Assembly: GCF_016406325.1 (NCBI RefSeq)
Contig: NZ_CP066370.1
Span: forward strand, 1,798,001-1,862,000
Source of the DNA: Shewanella putrefaciens
GTDB taxonomy: Bacteria; Pseudomonadota; Gammaproteobacteria; Enterobacterales; Shewanellaceae
Direction: 5' to 3'
Length of the DNA: 64,000 nucleotides
Position numbers and translations under genes: made by a program. Below are positions 9,350 to 19,007 of this stretch, one piece after another. Under the pieces are notes generated by a model, which was not told where the DNA came from, made no database searches, and was given only the letters and a program-made list of their open reading frames with translations. Every line of letters starts with the position of its first letter. Position 1 is the first letter of the stretch.

Positions 9350-9877
9350 TTATTTATAAAGAGAAGGTTTAGTGGAGCCACTTAGAATTGGCACGATAAA
9401 CAGTAACCAAATCACGAGGAAAGTGCTAAAGACGACAACCATCCATTCTGCCATGGTGACATCCATAAAACGCCATGGTAAATCGGTACACATGCCTGTT
9501 GGTAACATTACCGCAGGAAACCATTCGTGTAATGGCATCCAAGTTGGAAATTCGGGTAAAAATGAGCAAGTAGCAAAAGGGGAAGGGTTATTTTGCATAT
9601 TCACTAGCGCTAAAGCTAATTTCAATCCCCAAGTGGCACTCACGGCCCAACAGCTCGCTCCTAATATTCGTATCAGACGATACTTAGGGGCTGTCATTCC
9701 TATCAAACCTGCGACCAAAATGCCAAATACAGCTAATCTTTGATAGATACACATGACACAGGGATCGAGTTTCATCACATACTGAAAATACAGTGCAGCG
9801 GCTTCTAAGCCAATAGCGGTGCCCGTGAGAAGGAACCAAGAACTGCGAGAATGGGCAAAGCGAGTAAGTGCTGTCAA
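9350..9877 (-). CDS. dsbB: disulfide bond formation protein DsbB
   Basis: Inner-membrane quinone reductase that reoxidises periplasmic DsbA. It has four membrane segments. The first redox pair is in the PCVMC motif after YVMKLD and the second is the Cys in TCSFLP paired with the Cys in TGMC, with the PSPFATC spacing typical of DsbB. I chose the TTG at 9877 (175 residues), because GGAG lies six bases upstream. An ATG at 9914-9916 in the same frame sits in the loop of the nhaB terminator and is unlikely to be used. It follows nhaB on the same strand, as in other gammaproteobacteria. Confidence 0.9.
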   Translation of the reverse strand: MTALTRFAHSRSSWFLLTGTAIGLEAAALYFQYVMKLDPCVMCIYQRLAVFGILVAGLIGMTAPKYRLIRILGASCWAVSATWGLKLALALVNMQNNPSPFATCSFLPEFPTWMPLHEWFPAVMLPTGMCTDLPWRFMDVTMAEWMVVVFSTFLVIWLLFIVPILSGSTKPSLYK

Positions 9878-9895
9878 ATGTGAGCTCCATATCAA

Positions 9896-9930
9896 CGAAA
9901 AACGCCCCTCAATCATTGGGGCGTTTTTTT
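9896..9930. terminator. terminator after nhaB (bidirectional form)
   Basis: Stem AACGCCCC (9901-9908) with GGGGCGTT (9918-9925) and a 9-base loop. T-rich tracts follow on both strands. It lies 46 bases past the nhaB stop and upstream of dsbB. Confidence 0.85.
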
Positions 9931-9975
9931 CGACTCTACTGATTTAATAAAGTTCAGTCAATGCTTAGACCTGAG

Positions 9976-11562
9976 TTAGTGACTTGTCAGGGGGGCGATA
10001 ACGTCTTTAGCACTGTGATGAATAATCATATGCGAGTCATAGAAGTATTGCGTTGCTTGCTCTAAGAAGCCAGTCTCAATAGCTAATACACCTACAACTG
10101 ACAGTACGATTGTATAGGGTAGAGCCATCCACACCATTCTGCCATAAGACAACCGAATCAGTGGCGCTAATGCTGAGGTGAGTAAGAACAAGAACGCGGC
10201 TTGTCCATTGGGTGTCGCTACAGAAGGTAGGTTAGTACCAGTGTTAATTGCAACAGCGAGTAGATCGAATTGATCACGGGTAATTTGACCATCAATCAAG
10301 GCTGCTTTGACTTCGTTGATATAAACCGTACCCACAAACACGTTATCGCTCACCATTGAAAGTAAACCGTTAGCAATATAGAAAATAACTAATTGGGTAT
10401 TTCCTTCATAACTCAATGCCCATTGGATGACTGGCGCAAATAAATGTTGATCAATAATGACGGCAACTACAGCAAAAAATACTGCCAATAGTGCAGTGAA
10501 TGGAAGTGCTTCTTCAAAGGCTTTACCCAGAGCATGCTCATCGGTGATACCGTTGAAAGCTGTGGTTAAAATAATCACCGATAAACCCACTAAACCAACA
10601 GAAGCTAAATGCAACGCTAAGCCTGCAATTAACCACACACCTACTAATACTTGAATGACAAGCTTCATCTTATCTTTATTGGTACGGTGTGCATCTTCAT
10701 GGGCAGCATAATCACAAAGAATTTTATGAACTGCATCAGGGAGTTTGGCACCATAACCAAAAATACGGAATTTCTCCACGAGTAGGCAAGTCAGAATACC
10801 TGCGATCAGTACTGGTACTGTCACAGGAGACATGCGAACAACGAATTCACCAAACTGCCAGTTAGCTTGGGCGGCGATAATTAAGTTTTGTGGTTCACCA
10901 ACCATTGTACACACGCCACCTAAGGCGGTACCAACACCTGCATGCATTAATAAATTACGTAGAAATCCTCGGAATGACTCGAGCTCACTGTTATTTAATT
11001 GATTATTACTTTCTGAGGTATGGTCATGTACAGCAGAGAAATCTTTACCGGATGCCACCTTGTGGTAAATCGCGTAAAAACCCACTGCAACGGCAATGAT
11101 AACCGCAATAACGGTTAAGGCATCTAAAAACGCAGATAGAAATGCAGAGGTTAGACAGAACATTAATGAGACTAAAATTTTGGAGCGTACTTTGGTAATA
11201 ATCTTGGTAAAAGCAAACAACAGCAATTGCTTCATGAAATAAATACCAGCAACCATAAAGACCAGTAGTAATAACACTTCAAGGTTTGCTTCTATTTCAT
11301 GCAGCACTTGGTTTGCAGAAGTCATACCGATAGCCACAGCCTCAATGGCCAGTAAACCACCGGGTTGTAATGGATAGCATTTTAATGCCATGGCCAAGGT
11401 AAAAATAAACTCAAGTACTAATACCCAACCAGCCACAAAAGGACTGACATAGAAAAAGAGTATTGGATTAATGATTAAAAAAGACAGTATCGCGATTTTG
11501 TACCACTTAGGAGAATTCCCTAGGAAGTTTCCAATAAACGCCTGACTCATTGTCAACGGCAT
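9976..11562 (-). CDS. nhaB: Na+/H+ antiporter NhaB
   Basis: A 528-residue inner-membrane sodium/proton antiporter that lowers cytoplasmic Na+ and helps pH homeostasis. The N-terminus ([21 protein letters not shown]) and the [34 protein letters not shown] stretch, given here in part, are hallmarks of NhaB. About 12 membrane segments and the normal length support a complete gene. The ATG at 11562 has AGAGG upstream. Divergent from fadR and followed by a terminator and dsbB, the conserved fadR-nhaB-dsbB arrangement. Confidence 0.95.
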   Translation of the reverse strand: MPLTMSQAFIGNFLGNSPKWYKIAILSFLIINPILFFYVSPFVAGWVLVLEFIFTLAMALKCYPLQPGGLLAIEAVAIGMTSANQVLHEIEANLEVLLLLVFMVAGIYFMKQLLLFAFTKIITKVRSKILVSLMFCLTSAFLSAFLDALTVIAVIIAVAVGFYAIYHKVASGKDFSAVHDHTSESNNQLNNSELESFRGFLRNLLMHAGVGTALGGVCTMVGEPQNLIIAAQANWQFGEFVVRMSPVTVPVLIAGILTCLLVEKFRIFGYGAKLPDAVHKILCDYAAHEDAHRTNKDKMKLVIQVLVGVWLIAGLALHLASVGLVGLSVIILTTAFNGITDEHALGKAFEEALPFTALLAVFFAVVAVIIDQHLFAPVIQWALSYEGNTQLVIFYIANGLLSMVSDNVFVGTVYINEVKAALIDGQITRDQFDLLAVAINTGTNLPSVATPNGQAAFLFLLTSALAPLIRLSYGRMVWMALPYTIVLSVVGVLAIETGFLEQATQYFYDSHMIIHHSAKDVIAPLTSH

Positions 11563-11875
11563 AGCATCCTCTCTTCTAATTATGTTGAAAAAGGTTGAAA
11601 AATTGGCACGTGTGATTTGTGTTTACTCGTGTTTGGGAAAACAGTCTAGCTGAAAGAGAATGCTAATGTAATGTCATACCGGAACCAAGATTTAAAAAAG
11701 CGGAGCTAATCTGCAAATTTATCGCAATAGGTGTTGATTGTGGTCTATTTTTTGAGCACTTATGTGATATTTATACCGTCCAAAAGCGTCGGGCCTCAGT
11801 CAATGGTTTTCATTTTTTGCCGCTCTGGTATGATCAGTGCCCATTACGATGCACAACAACTGGATAAGTGGGCTG
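11563..11875. other. divergent nhaB/fadR promoter region
   Basis: This 313-base gap separates divergent nhaB and fadR. It holds the candidate fadR promoter and operator at 11807-11839. I see no gene in it; a short open frame at 11731-11946 crosses into fadR and lacks protein-like content. Confidence 0.6.
11807..11839 (+). promoter_or_regulatory. fadR promoter with overlapping FadR-type operator
   Basis: A -35 like TTTTCA (11807-11812), a 16-base spacer and an extended -10 TGGTATGAT (hexamer 11829-11834) lie just upstream of fadR. Over the -10 sits TGGTATGATCA (11826-11836), close to the known FadR core TGGTnnGACCA. This suggests autorepression; binding has to be shown. Confidence 0.5.
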
Positions 11876-12592
11876 ATGATTATCAATGCCAAGGGACCTG
11901 CAAGTTTTGCAGAGAAATATATAGTGAGATCTATTTGGGAAAATAAATTTCCACCAGGGTCCATTTTACCGGCTGAACGTGAGCTTTCCGAGTTGATCGG
12001 TGTCACCCGCACCACTCTACGTGAAGTGCTTCAACGCTTAGCCCGTGATGGCTGGTTGAAAATTCAACATGGAAAACCAACACGAGTCAATAATTTTTGG
12101 GAAACGTCGGGGCTTAATATTCTTGAGACGATTGCCGATCTTAATCCTGAAGGTTTTCCCGTATTAGTTGACCAACTGCTATCTGCAAGAACGAATGTCA
12201 GCGCGATCTATTTCCGTGGTGCTTTGCGTTATAATCCAGAAACAGCGGTCGACGTGTTAGCTAAAATTCACCAACTAGAAAATACCGCAGAATCTTTTGC
12301 TGAGTATGACTATTTATTGCATCACACGTTAGCGTTTTCATCAGGAAATCCTCTTTACGTTTTGATTTTAAATGGCTTTAAAGGATTATATAGCCGAGTT
12401 GGTCGTTATTACTTTAGCAGCGCTGAAGCGCGATTATTGGCATTAAACTTCTATAAAGAGTTAGAAGTGCTCGCGAAAGCAAAAAATTATACGGATGTCC
12501 CAGCACTAATGCGTACCTACGGTATAAATAGTGGCAAAATGTGGTTACAGCTTCGGGATGATATGCCAGCGTCCATTGCCCAAGACAATTAA
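11876..12592 (+). CDS. fadR: fatty acid metabolism regulator FadR (GntR family)
   Basis: A 238-residue acyl-CoA-responsive regulator that represses fatty acid degradation genes and can activate synthesis genes. The N-terminal winged helix is almost identical to enterobacterial FadR ([19 protein letters not shown], then [15 protein letters not shown] and [14 protein letters not shown]). The C-terminal all-helical domain binds acyl-CoA. The ATG at 11876 gives the family start ([15 protein letters not shown]); an in-frame ATG at 11837 lies next to the putative operator and is rejected. Divergent from nhaB. The promoter carries a FadR-like site. Confidence 0.95.
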   Translation: MIINAKGPASFAEKYIVRSIWENKFPPGSILPAERELSELIGVTRTTLREVLQRLARDGWLKIQHGKPTRVNNFWETSGLNILETIADLNPEGFPVLVDQLLSARTNVSAIYFRGALRYNPETAVDVLAKIHQLENTAESFAEYDYLLHHTLAFSSGNPLYVLILNGFKGLYSRVGRYYFSSAEARLLALNFYKELEVLAKAKNYTDVPALMRTYGINSGKMWLQLRDDMPASIAQDN

Positions 12593-12634
12593 CGATCAAG
12601 ATAGGCGAGAGCGCTATTTTGTAACACAAAGTTA

Positions 12635-12667
12635 AAAGCCGTCTTTATTTGAAGACGGCTTTATTAT
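12635..12667. terminator. bidirectional terminator between fadR and spoVR
   Basis: An 11-base perfect stem (AAAGCCGTCTT at 12635-12645 with its complement at 12652-12662), a 6-base loop, and T-rich flanks on both strands between convergent genes. Confidence 0.85.
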
Positions 12668-12678
12668 TTGCGGCATGA

Positions 12679-14196
12679 TTAGGATGTCGTATTGTTTGGA
12701 CAAGTTGCTAACACATTAATGCTGGCATCGGCACTTTGTTGCTCAAGGGTAACATTAAATCCCCAGAGTCGATGTAGATGCTTCAACACTTCGTGATAGC
12801 TATTGGCAAGCGGAATGTCGTTGCTTGGAACATATCTTAGGGTTAATGATCTATCGCCATTTATTTCAACATGGTGTACTTGGATATTAGGTTCTATGTT
12901 TGACAAGTTATATTGCTGTGAAAGTAATTGACGAATATCACGGTAACCTTGTTCATCGTGAATTGCTGATACAGAAAGATAACTGCGTTTTTCATCATCA
13001 TGAATGCCAAATAATTTAAATTGGCGAATGACTTTTGGGGAAAGATATTGGCTAATAAAACTCTCATCCTTAAAATGCTGCATGGCAAAATGTAACGTCT
13101 CAAGCCAATTACTGCCTGCGATATCAGGAAACCATACTTTATCTTCATCGGTCGGTGCTTCACAAATTCGCCTGATATCGGTGAACATGGCAAAACCTAG
13201 AGCATAGGGGTTAATACCGCTGTAATAGCGGCTGTTATACTCAGGCTGCGCAACAACACCTGTATGGCTTTGTAAAAACTCCATCATAAAACGGTCGGTC
13301 ACGACACCATCATCGTATAAGTGATTTAAAATCGTGTAGTGCCAGAAGGTTGCCCAGCCTTCATTCATTACTTGAGTTTGTTTTTGTGGATAAAAATATT
13401 GCGCCATTTTACGAACGATGCGAATGATTTCCCTTTGCCATGGCTCAAGTAGAGGGGCATTTTTTTCGATAAAATAGAGAATGTTTTCCTGCGGTTCGGA
13501 GGGGAAGTGTCGTTTTTTGGTTTGGGATAAATCCTGTTGCTGAGTTGGGATAGTACGCCATAAATCATTCACTTGGCTTTGAAGGTAGGCCTCACGCTCT
13601 TTTTGTCTTGCTTGTTCCTCTCGAAAAGAGATTTCCGATGGACGTTTATAACGGTCTACACCGTAATTCATTAAGGCGTGGCAGGAGTCAATAATGCTTT
13701 CAACTTGTTCGGCTCCATGTTTTTGCTCGCAGTCGCTAATATAGTTTTTGGCAAAAACCAAATAATCGATAATTGAGCTGGCATCTGTCCAAGTTTTAAA
13801 TAAATAATTATTTTTAAAGAAGCTGTTATGTCCGAAACACGCGTGAGCCATCACTAATGCTTGCATCGTAATGGTATTTTCTTCCATTAAATAGGCAATA
13901 CAAGGGTTAGAGTTAATCACAATTTCATAGGCTAGCCCCATTTGCCCGCGTTTGTACCCTTGTTCTGTCTCAATAAAGCGTTTGCCAAATGACCAATGGG
14001 TATAACCAATCGGCATACCTATTCCTGCGTAGGCATCCATCATTTGTTCGGCGGTGATGACTTCAATTTGATTTGGATAGGTGTTTAGCTTGTAAATTGC
14101 CGCCACCCTTTCGATTTCTTTGAGATAATCCTGTAGAAGCTCAAAGCTCCAATCTGGACCATCGCTCAATCGTGTTCTTGATATCGTTTTCCCCAT
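12679..14196 (-). CDS. ycgB: SpoVR family protein (YcgB)
   Basis: A 505-residue cytoplasmic protein of the SpoVR/YcgB family. It carries the hallmark motifs MGLAYEIVINSNPCIAYLMEEN, FGHNSFFKNNYLF and MNEGWATFWHYTILNHLYD in part, followed by NPYALGFAMFTDI. The precise biochemical role is not known. In Bacillus SpoVR affects the spore cortex, and in enterobacteria ycgB is under sigma-S control with yeaGH. It is the third gene of a prkA-yeaH-spoVR unit, 9 bases after yeaH, the order commonly found in proteobacteria. Normal length. Confidence 0.93.
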   Translation of the reverse strand: MGKTISRTRLSDGPDWSFELLQDYLKEIERVAAIYKLNTYPNQIEVITAEQMMDAYAGIGMPIGYTHWSFGKRFIETEQGYKRGQMGLAYEIVINSNPCIAYLMEENTITMQALVMAHACFGHNSFFKNNYLFKTWTDASSIIDYLVFAKNYISDCEQKHGAEQVESIIDSCHALMNYGVDRYKRPSEISFREEQARQKEREAYLQSQVNDLWRTIPTQQQDLSQTKKRHFPSEPQENILYFIEKNAPLLEPWQREIIRIVRKMAQYFYPQKQTQVMNEGWATFWHYTILNHLYDDGVVTDRFMMEFLQSHTGVVAQPEYNSRYYSGINPYALGFAMFTDIRRICEAPTDEDKVWFPDIAGSNWLETLHFAMQHFKDESFISQYLSPKVIRQFKLFGIHDDEKRSYLSVSAIHDEQGYRDIRQLLSQQYNLSNIEPNIQVHHVEINGDRSLTLRYVPSNDIPLANSYHEVLKHLHRLWGFNVTLEQQSADASINVLATCPNNTTS

Positions 14197-14205
14197 ACTG
14201 CCCCC

Positions 14206-15480
14206 TTAAACCGCCTGTTTCTTAAATAATTCTCTAAATACAGGGTAAATATCTTCGGCTTGACGTATATGCTGCACAGCTATGTTGTCGTAGTGTTGTT
14301 CTAGGGATTCATATTCTCGCCACAGTGTTTGATGGGCGCGATTGGTGATTTCGATATAACTAAAGTAGCGTACTAACGGCAGAATTTTTTGCTCTAATAA
14401 CTGCCGACAGGTGGGAGAATCATCCGCCCAGTTATCGCCGTCTGAGGCTTGGGCCGCATATATGTTCCATTCATCGGCGGGATAACGTGCCTGCTGTATT
14501 TCATGCATCAGTTTTAAAGCACTTGAAACAATCGTTCCGCCTGTTTCTTGGGAGTAGAAGAATTCGTGTTCATCGACTTCTTTGGCTTGAGTATGGTGAC
14601 GAATGTAAACCACTTCTAAGTTTTTATAGGTGCGAGTAAGGAACAGATATAACAAGATATAGAAGCGTTTTGCCATATCTTTAGTTGCCTGATCCATAGA
14701 ACCAGACACATCCATCAAACAGAACATGACGGCTTGGCTTGATGGGATTTCTCGTTTACTAAAGTTGTTAAAACGTAAGTCGAAGGTATCGATAAATGGG
14801 ACTTTGGCAATTTTTTGTTTAAGTACCTCTATTTGAGCCTTTAAATCGAGGAGCCGCTCTGCCTGAGTTCCTGGGATATTCTCAAGTTCTGCCAACTCTT
14901 GTTCTAATTCCGCTAATTGCTTCTTTTTACTGGCCGACATTGCAATACGGCGTGCCAGTGATGAACGTAGGGAGCGGACAATATTAATATTGGCGGGGAC
15001 GCCATCGTTGGTAAATCCGGCGCGATAAACCTGATATTCCACCAATTTATTAAGGCGGTTTTTTTGTAGGTTAGGCAGTTCTAGATCTTCAAAAAGCAAT
15101 TCTAAGTATTCATCTTTAGATATTTCAAATACAAAGTCATCGTTGCCCTCACCAGAATCGGAAGCATCACCTTTCCCTGAGCCGCCACCTGCACCACCGG
15201 GTGGTCGGTCAATTTTATCGCCACGGGTAAATTGGTCATTACCAGGATGCACTCTGTCCCTGACACCGCCTTTGCCTTGGTGAAACATGGGTTCGCTAAT
15301 ATCCCGCGTTGGGATACTGATTTTTTCGCCTTTATCTACATCCGTTACACTGCGACGCGTGACGGCATCACTGACGGCTTTTTTAATTTGCTGCTTATAT
15401 CTATTGATAAAGCGTTGGCGGTTGACTGTGCTTTTTCCTTTCGCATTCAACCGTCTATCGATAAAGTTCGCCATACGCAC
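14206..15480 (-). CDS. yeaH: YeaH/YhbH family von Willebrand A-like protein
   Basis: A 424-residue protein of the UPF0229 (YeaH) family. The N-terminus ([19 protein letters not shown]) and the [20 protein letters not shown] segment are family signatures. A Gly-rich low-complexity stretch follows (about residues 95-112). The C-terminal half holds a von Willebrand A fold with a DVSGSM MIDAS metal site. It is thought to act with the PrkA kinase in stress and nutrient starvation responses. GGGAGG lies 5 bases before the ATG at 15480. Middle gene of the three-gene unit. Confidence 0.93.
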   Translation of the reverse strand: MRMANFIDRRLNAKGKSTVNRQRFINRYKQQIKKAVSDAVTRRSVTDVDKGEKISIPTRDISEPMFHQGKGGVRDRVHPGNDQFTRGDKIDRPPGGAGGGSGKGDASDSGEGNDDFVFEISKDEYLELLFEDLELPNLQKNRLNKLVEYQVYRAGFTNDGVPANINIVRSLRSSLARRIAMSASKKKQLAELEQELAELENIPGTQAERLLDLKAQIEVLKQKIAKVPFIDTFDLRFNNFSKREIPSSQAVMFCLMDVSGSMDQATKDMAKRFYILLYLFLTRTYKNLEVVYIRHHTQAKEVDEHEFFYSQETGGTIVSSALKLMHEIQQARYPADEWNIYAAQASDGDNWADDSPTCRQLLEQKILPLVRYFSYIEITNRAHQTLWREYESLEQHYDNIAVQHIRQAEDIYPVFRELFKKQAV

Positions 15481-15540
15481 CTCCCAAAACCCAGCGAAGG
15501 CTTTGGCAACACCAAAGCCCTTTACTTAGTTAGCGCAAGT

Positions 15541-17475
15541 TTAAGAAGATTTACGTACCCGTAAATACCACTCAGACAAGAGTCGGACTTGTTTCTTGGT
15601 ATAGCCTTTCTCCATCATACGATTGACAAAATCATCGTGTTTACGTTGATCGTCGTTCGAGGTTTTGGCATTAAAGGAAATTACGGGGAGTAAATCTTCT
15701 GTGTTGGAGAACATTTTCTTCTCGATCACAGTGCGAAGTTTCTCGTAGCTGGTCCAGAGGGGATTGTTGCCCTCATGGTTGGCACGGGCACGCAGGACAA
15801 AGTTGACGATTTCATTACGGAAATCCTTAGGATTACTGATCCCCGCGGGTTTCTCGATTTTTTCAAGCTCTGCATTAAGGGCGGCGCGGTCGAACAGTTG
15901 GCCTGTTTCTGGATCGCGGTATTCCTGATCTTGGATCCAAAAGTCGGCATAGGTGACATAGCGGTCGAAGATATTTTGACCGTACTCAGAATAAGACTCT
16001 AAATAAGCGGTTTGGATTTCTTTACCAATAAATTCGACATATTTAGGGATTAGGTAGCCTTTTAGAAACTCGAGATAACGCTCAGCCGTGTCATTTGGGA
16101 ACTGTTCTTGTTCTATTTGGCGCTCGAGTACATAGAACAAATGTACCGGATTGGCGGCGATTTCCGAGTGGTCAAAGTTAAATACCCGCGACAGGATTTT
16201 AAAAGCAAATCGTGTTGATAAACCATTCATCCCCTCATCAACACCTGCATAATCGCGGTATTCTTGGTACGACTTAGCCTTAGGATCGGTATCTTTCAGA
16301 CTTTCGCCATTATAAACCCGCATTTTAGAGTAGATGGATGAGTTTTCTGGCGCTTTAATGCGAGATAACACACTAAATTGCGCGAGTGTTTCAAGCGTAC
16401 CTGGAGCGCAGGGCGCTTTTGATAACTCAGAGTGGAGCAGTAATTTTTGGTAGATTTGTAGTTCTTCTGAAACCCGTAAGCAATAAGGCACTTTGACGAT
16501 ATACACTCGGTCGAGGAAGGCCTCATTATTCTTATTGTTTTTAAAGGTTGACCATTCTGACTCATTAGAGTGCGCCAGAATAATGCCACTATAGGGCAGG
16601 GCCGATAAGCCTTCTGTACCGTTATAGTTACCTTCTTGGGTTGCGGTCAGCAGAGGGTGTAGCACTTTAATGGGCGCCTTAAACATCTCGACAAATTCCA
16701 TCATCCCTTGGTTTGCACGGCACAATGCACCTGAATAAGCATAGGCATCGGCGTCATCTTGGGAGAAATGTTCAAGTTGGCGAATATCGACTTTACCCAC
16801 TAAAGATGAAATATCTTGGTTGTTTTCATCCCCAGGTTCCGTTTTAGCGATAGCGATTTGGTCTAAAATTGATGGATAGACTTTTACCACACGGAATTTA
16901 GAAATATCGCCACCAAATTCGTGCAGCCGCTTGACAGCCCAAGGTGACATGATGGTTTTTAAATAACGGGTGGGAATATTAAATTCATCCTTCAATAACT
17001 GTCCATCTTCATCGGGATCGAACAGGCAGAAGGGATGATCATTTACAGGACTACGCACCCCATTGGCACTTAATATATAAATGGGCACTTTTTGCATTAA
17101 GGATTTGAGCTTTTCTGCAAGTGATGATTTACCACCACCCACAGGGCCGAGTAGATATAAAATTTGTTTGGATTCTTCTAAGCCTTGGGCTGAGTGCTTA
17201 AGATAAGCCACGATCTGCTCAATGGCATCTTCCATGCCGAAGAAATCTTTAAAAGCGGGATAACGTGAAATTAGACGATTAGAAAAAATGCGGCTAAGTG
17301 TTGGATTTTTAGCTGTATCAATAACTTCAGCTTCACCAATGGCGAGCAGTAGCCGCTCTGATGCTGACATGTAAGCGCTGCGATCTTCCTTACAGATCTC
17401 AAGAAACTCCTGCAAAGTGTATTCTTCATCGAGTTTTTGTTCATAGCGCTTTTGGTAATGCTCGAAAATGCCCAT
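15541..17475 (-). CDS. yeaG: PrkA family serine protein kinase (YeaG)
   Basis: A 644-residue PrkA-type protein. An N-terminal AAA+ module has a Walker A motif (GPVGGGKSSLAEKLKS, about residues 111-126), and a C-terminal PrkA kinase-like domain follows. Family signatures seen include ILSANGVRSPVNDHPFCLFDP and the TRYLKTIMSPWAVKRL stretch. In E. coli YeaG is a sigma-S-dependent protein linked to nitrogen starvation survival. It is the first gene of the prkA-yeaH-spoVR unit, with a 60-base gap to yeaH. Complete and of normal length. Confidence 0.95.
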   Translation of the reverse strand: MGIFEHYQKRYEQKLDEEYTLQEFLEICKEDRSAYMSASERLLLAIGEAEVIDTAKNPTLSRIFSNRLISRYPAFKDFFGMEDAIEQIVAYLKHSAQGLEESKQILYLLGPVGGGKSSLAEKLKSLMQKVPIYILSANGVRSPVNDHPFCLFDPDEDGQLLKDEFNIPTRYLKTIMSPWAVKRLHEFGGDISKFRVVKVYPSILDQIAIAKTEPGDENNQDISSLVGKVDIRQLEHFSQDDADAYAYSGALCRANQGMMEFVEMFKAPIKVLHPLLTATQEGNYNGTEGLSALPYSGIILAHSNESEWSTFKNNKNNEAFLDRVYIVKVPYCLRVSEELQIYQKLLLHSELSKAPCAPGTLETLAQFSVLSRIKAPENSSIYSKMRVYNGESLKDTDPKAKSYQEYRDYAGVDEGMNGLSTRFAFKILSRVFNFDHSEIAANPVHLFYVLERQIEQEQFPNDTAERYLEFLKGYLIPKYVEFIGKEIQTAYLESYSEYGQNIFDRYVTYADFWIQDQEYRDPETGQLFDRAALNAELEKIEKPAGISNPKDFRNEIVNFVLRARANHEGNNPLWTSYEKLRTVIEKKMFSNTEDLLPVISFNAKTSNDDQRKHDDFVNRMMEKGYTKKQVRLLSEWYLRVRKSS

Positions 17476-17680
17476 ATAAACCCCCTGAAACGCCAGTGAT
17501 GTTATGGAACGGAGAACAGACTAACTAATCTCCTACACTAATCTTAGACACAAATTCACTATCAATGTCAAAAAATATCAAATAAAACAATAACAAATAG
17601 TTGCAAACGCAATTGTTGCACTTGTAGCGGTGAGGGGGATATGACTTATTAGGTGTAGGGATGGCGGTAATAAAGGCATA

Positions 17681-17706
17681 AAAAAGAGCCTCAAAAGGCT
17701 CTTTTT
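17681..17706 (-). terminator. terminator after sodB
   Basis: A 10-base stem AAAAAGAGCC / GGCTCTTTTT with a 6-base loop lies 31 bases past the sodB stop. T tracts are present on both strands. Confidence 0.85.
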
Positions 17707-17736
17707 ACTGGAATTCGCTGACAGGGGTTAAATCAA

Positions 17737-18321
17737 TTAACCCGCGTAGTTTTGGTTCACGAAGTCCCAGTTCACTAATTGCCAGAAGTGGGCTAAATAG
17801 TCTGGACGCACGTTACGATAATCGATGTAGTAGGCGTGTTCCCATACGTCAACGGTCAGAATTGGCGTGACTGTGCTGTCAGTCAGTGGTGTTGCGGCGT
17901 TGCTCGTGTTAACGATAGCCACAGTACCATCGGCTTTTTTCACTAACCAAGTCCAAGCGCTACCGAAGTTATTCACAGCAGAATCGGTAAATTGGGCTTT
18001 AAATGCTTCAAATGAACCGAAGGCTGCATTGATGGCATCTGCCACAGGACCTGTTGGCTCGCCGCCAGCGTTAGGTGCTAAACAGTTCCAGTAGAAAGTG
18101 TGGTTCCACACTTGAGCTGCGTTGTTAAATACACCACCAGTAGAAGTTTTGATGATTTCTTCTAAAGATTTGTCTGCGAAATCAGTTCCTTCGATTAAGC
18201 CGTTTAGCTTAACAACATAAGTGTTGTGATGCTTGCCGTAGTGGTATTCAATGGTTTCTTGAGAAATGTGTGGTTCTAGTGCGTTCTTTGCATATGGTAA
18301 TGCGGGTAATTCGAAAGCCAT
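17737..18321 (-). CDS. sodB: iron superoxide dismutase SodB
   Basis: A 194-residue cytoplasmic Fe/Mn-type superoxide dismutase that converts superoxide to hydrogen peroxide and oxygen. The metal ligands are visible in context: His27 (EYHYGKHH), the His in QVWNHTFYW, and Asp and His in DVWEHAYYIDYRN. The residues FNNAAQVWNHTFYWNC and the AxxxFGS run favour the iron type. GGAGA precedes the ATG. Divergent from grxD. A loosely Fur-like AT-rich stretch (TGATGTGAATCATTG, about 18398-18412) lies upstream, but the match is weak. Confidence 0.96.
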   Translation of the reverse strand: MAFELPALPYAKNALEPHISQETIEYHYGKHHNTYVVKLNGLIEGTDFADKSLEEIIKTSTGGVFNNAAQVWNHTFYWNCLAPNAGGEPTGPVADAINAAFGSFEAFKAQFTDSAVNNFGSAWTWLVKKADGTVAIVNTSNAATPLTDSTVTPILTVDVWEHAYYIDYRNVRPDYLAHFWQLVNWDFVNQNYAG

Positions 18322-18546
18322 TAGTATCTCTCCATGGTCTTAGGTTATCGTTTCTTAAACGTGCTCACTAGGCACTATTGTACCGATAAAATTTGTGATG
18401 TGAATCATTGTTTCGCTAATTGATTAGATAGGCATCATCGAAAAATCAAATGTCGACATAACCTTACAAACTGTGGGATTTTGTTCTGAACTTAGCTGTC
18501 GTACAATAGCGCCATTGAGTCAATGTCATCGTACTTAGGAATTAAA

Positions 18547-18879
18547 ATGGAAACAGTAGAGAAAATTAAGCAGCAGATCGCCGAAAACCCTATCATTGTT
18601 TATATGAAAGGTTCACCTAAGTTACCGAGCTGTGGTTTTTCATCTCAGGTAGCACAGATTATGATTAACTGTGGCGAGCAGTTTGCATTCGTGGATATTC
18701 TTCAGCACCCTGATATTCGTGCAGAGTTACCTAAGTATGCAAACTGGCCGACGTTTCCACAACTGTGGATTGAAGGCGAGTTGATTGGTGGCTGTGATAT
18801 CGTGGTGGACATGTTCCAAAAGGGCGAACTACAACCATTAATAAAAGCAACTGCTGAAAAGTACAAAACGGCAGAATAA
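18547..18879 (+). CDS. grxD: monothiol glutaredoxin Grx4
   Basis: A 110-residue monothiol glutaredoxin with the CGFS active site (PSCGFSSQVAQIM) and the usual WPTFPQLWIEGELIGGCDI glutathione-binding region. Such proteins bind a [2Fe-2S] cluster with glutathione and take part in iron-sulfur trafficking. The ATG at 18547 has TTAGGA six bases upstream; an in-frame ATG at 18523 adds eight residues not found in the family. Divergent from sodB, so both genes serve iron and oxidative stress. Confidence 0.95.
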   Translation: METVEKIKQQIAENPIIVYMKGSPKLPSCGFSSQVAQIMINCGEQFAFVDILQHPDIRAELPKYANWPTFPQLWIEGELIGGCDIVVDMFQKGELQPLIKATAEKYKTAE

Positions 18880-18895
18880 GCGTTAACACGTATTT

Positions 18896-18932
18896 AAAAG
18901 CCGCTGTGGATGAGATCCACAGCGGCTTTTTT
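18896..18932 (+). terminator. terminator after grxD
   Basis: A long perfect stem (AAAAGCCGCTGTGGAT with its complement) around a 4-5 base loop, followed by TTTTTTATTT. A strong intrinsic terminator, also usable by the convergent permease gene. Confidence 0.93.
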
Positions 18933-19007
18933 ATTTCTTAAATTCAGTCACATCAAGGATGAGTCTAAGGCTACAGCGACTCTAGCTATTTGCGACTCTA
19001 GTGGTGT

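Noticed and set aside
9914..9916. ATG as the dsbB start
   Set aside because: It lies in the loop of the nhaB terminator hairpin and would add 13 residues not expected in DsbB.
11731..11946. Open frame overlapping the fadR start on the plus strand
   Set aside because: It runs out of frame into fadR and has no family features.
18398..18412. Fur box upstream of sodB
   Set aside because: TGATGTGAATCATTG has only a partial match to the 7-1-7 Fur pattern and the area is AT-rich, so the call would be weak.
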